Under the pieces are notes generated by a model. The model worked only from the letters and a program-made list of their open reading frames with translations. It ran no database searches and was not told the DNA's origin. Of a stretch of DNA of 64,000 bases, positions 62,914-64,000 are shown in pieces. The DNA is from Vagococcus allomyrinae. Its GTDB lineage: Bacteria; Bacillota; Bacilli; Lactobacillales; Vagococcaceae. The position numbers and the translations under genes are program-made. The DNA is taken from contig NZ_JAEEGA010000010.1 in the NCBI RefSeq assembly GCF_017829975.1, forward strand, positions 73,401 to 137,400. The letters run 5' to 3'. Every line of letters starts with the position of its first letter. The first letter of the stretch is position 1.

Positions 62914-64000
62914 TTATTTTAACGGTAGTTCGATGGTGCAAATAACAGAATGATTGAGTTGGGTGAAGGTAATGAGTCCGTTGACCTCACTGACGATTTT
63001 ATGTGCAATGTATAAACCGTAACCATGTTCTTCCTTAGTTTCTTTTGATGTTTGATTTGGCTGAAACATAACTTTTTCTATTTCAGCATCGATTTCGCCA
63101 CTATTTTTAATAATAAAATAAAGTAAATACTTCTCTTTTTTTATGGTCAGTGATACTTCTTTTTCATTGGTATGTTTGGCAGCTTCAATTGCATTTGAAA
63201 GGATGTTTCCTAAAAGTCTATTTATCTGATACAAGGAAAGTGGGGCATCTTCAAATTTGGTCTCAATGTTGATAGAAAGTGTGACATGTTCTTTTTTAGC
63301 CTTTTTTTCATACTTGAAGAGCAGGGCACTAAATTCAGGTATTGAGGTAATCATCGCTTGATTAATAGTATCGTGCTCGTCAAGGAGAGCGTTAAGAAAG
63401 CTTTCTAATTCATCATAATTTTTGCTTAAAACAAGGTATTGTAGTGTGGTCAAGTTTGAATTGAAATCATGTTTTTGAGATTTTATTTCATTGACGTAAG
63501 AATATAAAAGTTTTTGTTGTTCCTGGTTTTGTTTGGCAATTTTGGCATCAATTTTCATTTTGTATAAACTGATAATTAAAATACAACTAATTATCCCGAT
63601 CAATAAGAAAATCCCAAGTAAATATAAAGGGGTTTGCTTGGACAAAACATTAATAAGTGGAATGTACAATTTCGAGAAAAAGGAGTAAAGAATGATGAGC
63701 AAACAAATTTCAATCAAAAAAATAATGTAAACATTATGTTCCTTTTTTTGAAAGATTGAAGGAGCTAAGTTTCTTCGTTTTAGGATTAATCGGATAAGAA
63801 ATGTCAAAGAATTACAAATAATAAACAACAAAATCCATGGAAGCGAAGAGTTAAGTAAAGTGTTTAGAGCTAACACATTCAAGAGATAAAAATACAAAAG
63901 TGCTATAAAAGAATAGAGAAGAAAGCCGCTAAAGTAATTAATAGCTAACGTCAAAGAATCTGTGAAGAATAGAAACACTAGACTTAATAAAAATATGGCT
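62914..64000 (-). CDS. AgrC-like sensor histidine kinase (5' end outside window)
   Basis: The frame stays open to the window edge, so the GTG at 63978 is not necessarily the start. Several transmembrane helices (in-window residues about 1-140) form a peptide-sensing AgrC/ComD-type module. The H-box region reads EIKSQKHDFNSNLTTLQYL with the phospho-His. The GHKL ATPase follows with LLGNILSNAIEAAKH (N-box) and EEHGYGLYIAHKIV (G-box). Partner of the LytTR regulator. Confidence 0.85.
   Translation of the reverse strand, partial: AIFLLSLVFLFFTDSLTLAINYFSGFLLYSFIALLYFYLLNVLALNTLLNSSLPWILLFIICNSLTFLIRLILKRRNLAPSIFQKKEHNVYIIFLIEICLLIILYSFFSKLYIPLINVLSKQTPLYLLGIFLLIGIISCILIISLYKMKIDAKIAKQNQEQQKLLYSYVNEIKSQKHDFNSNLTTLQYLVLSKNYDELESFLNALLDEHDTINQAMITSIPEFSALLFKYEKKAKKEHVTLSINIETKFEDAPLSLYQINRLLGNILSNAIEAAKHTNEKEVSLTIKKEKYLLYFIIKNSGEIDAEIEKVMFQPNQTSKETKEEHGYGLYIAHKIVSEVNGLITFTQLNHSVICTIELPLK

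Noticed and set aside
1-64000. tRNA, rRNA genes and intact insertion sequences
   Set aside because: I read for CCA-ended cloverleaf-like stretches, ribosomal signatures and full transposase genes and found none; only a resolvase relic and fragments remain.

Overview
The window comes from a low-GC Gram-positive bacterium of the order Lactobacillales. WxL surface proteins with their DUF916/DUF3324 partners, fructose-type PTS genes, Mga- and PRD-type regulators, a ComX-like sigma factor and AGGAGG-type ribosome binding sites all point that way. An Enterococcaceae or Carnobacteriaceae member such as Vagococcus is my inference. I see no rRNA or tRNA gene. Much of the window is accessory DNA.

1-10 kb holds two secreted polymorphic-toxin loci. 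The first ends in a papain-like toxin domain, followed by an immunity gene made of two fused copies of one domain. Behind it lie a silent, broken copy of the toxin tail and a single-domain immunity gene. The second toxin has three 150-residue repeats and an RNase A-like C-terminus, is split by a frameshift near its signal peptide, and is followed by two overlapping candidate immunity genes. 9.7-15.6 kb is gene-poor. It carries a nine-unit, 254-bp tandem array (11.3-13.6 kb) that reads as a decaying family of small minus-strand genes, plus gene relics and a DUF2834 gene.

15.6-21.7 kb carries an AraC regulator with a VOC protein, a YcxB-like membrane protein and an AbiE-type toxin-antitoxin pair. 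22.1-30.9 kb is a sugar operon: a PRD regulator, fructose-type PTS IIA/IIB/IIC, a GatZ/KbaZ-like aldolase subunit, transketolase and two HAD phosphatases. 31-38.3 kb has an XRE regulator, a three-gene operon joining a small protein, a HELGH metallopeptidase-like protein and a dCTP deaminase/dUTPase-fold protein (a candidate uncharacterised system), two secreted peptidoglycan-binding proteins, and an RRNPP-like regulator divergent from a possible short peptide gene.

38.6-41.3 kb has a frameshifted AAA/DUF4143 ATPase and a second, palindrome-rich array of about 254-bp period. 41.3-46.5 kb pairs a possible ComK-like protein with a ComX-like sigma factor split by a frameshift; a lysis module follows (DUF1659, DUF2922, two holin-like proteins, GH25-LysM lysozyme, XRE regulator, a second DUF1659-like/DUF2922 pair). 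47-53 kb has a secreted helical-barrel protein, a LysR regulator divergent from an acetyltransferase, and an Mga-like regulator. 53.5-61.1 kb is a WxL surface-complex locus led by a resolvase-derived regulator that lacks the catalytic domain.

61.9-64 kb holds a short gene for a lacticin 481-group lantibiotic, beside a convergent AgrA/AgrC-like two-component system whose kinase runs off the end of the window. No lantibiotic synthetase, transporter or immunity gene is visible here.
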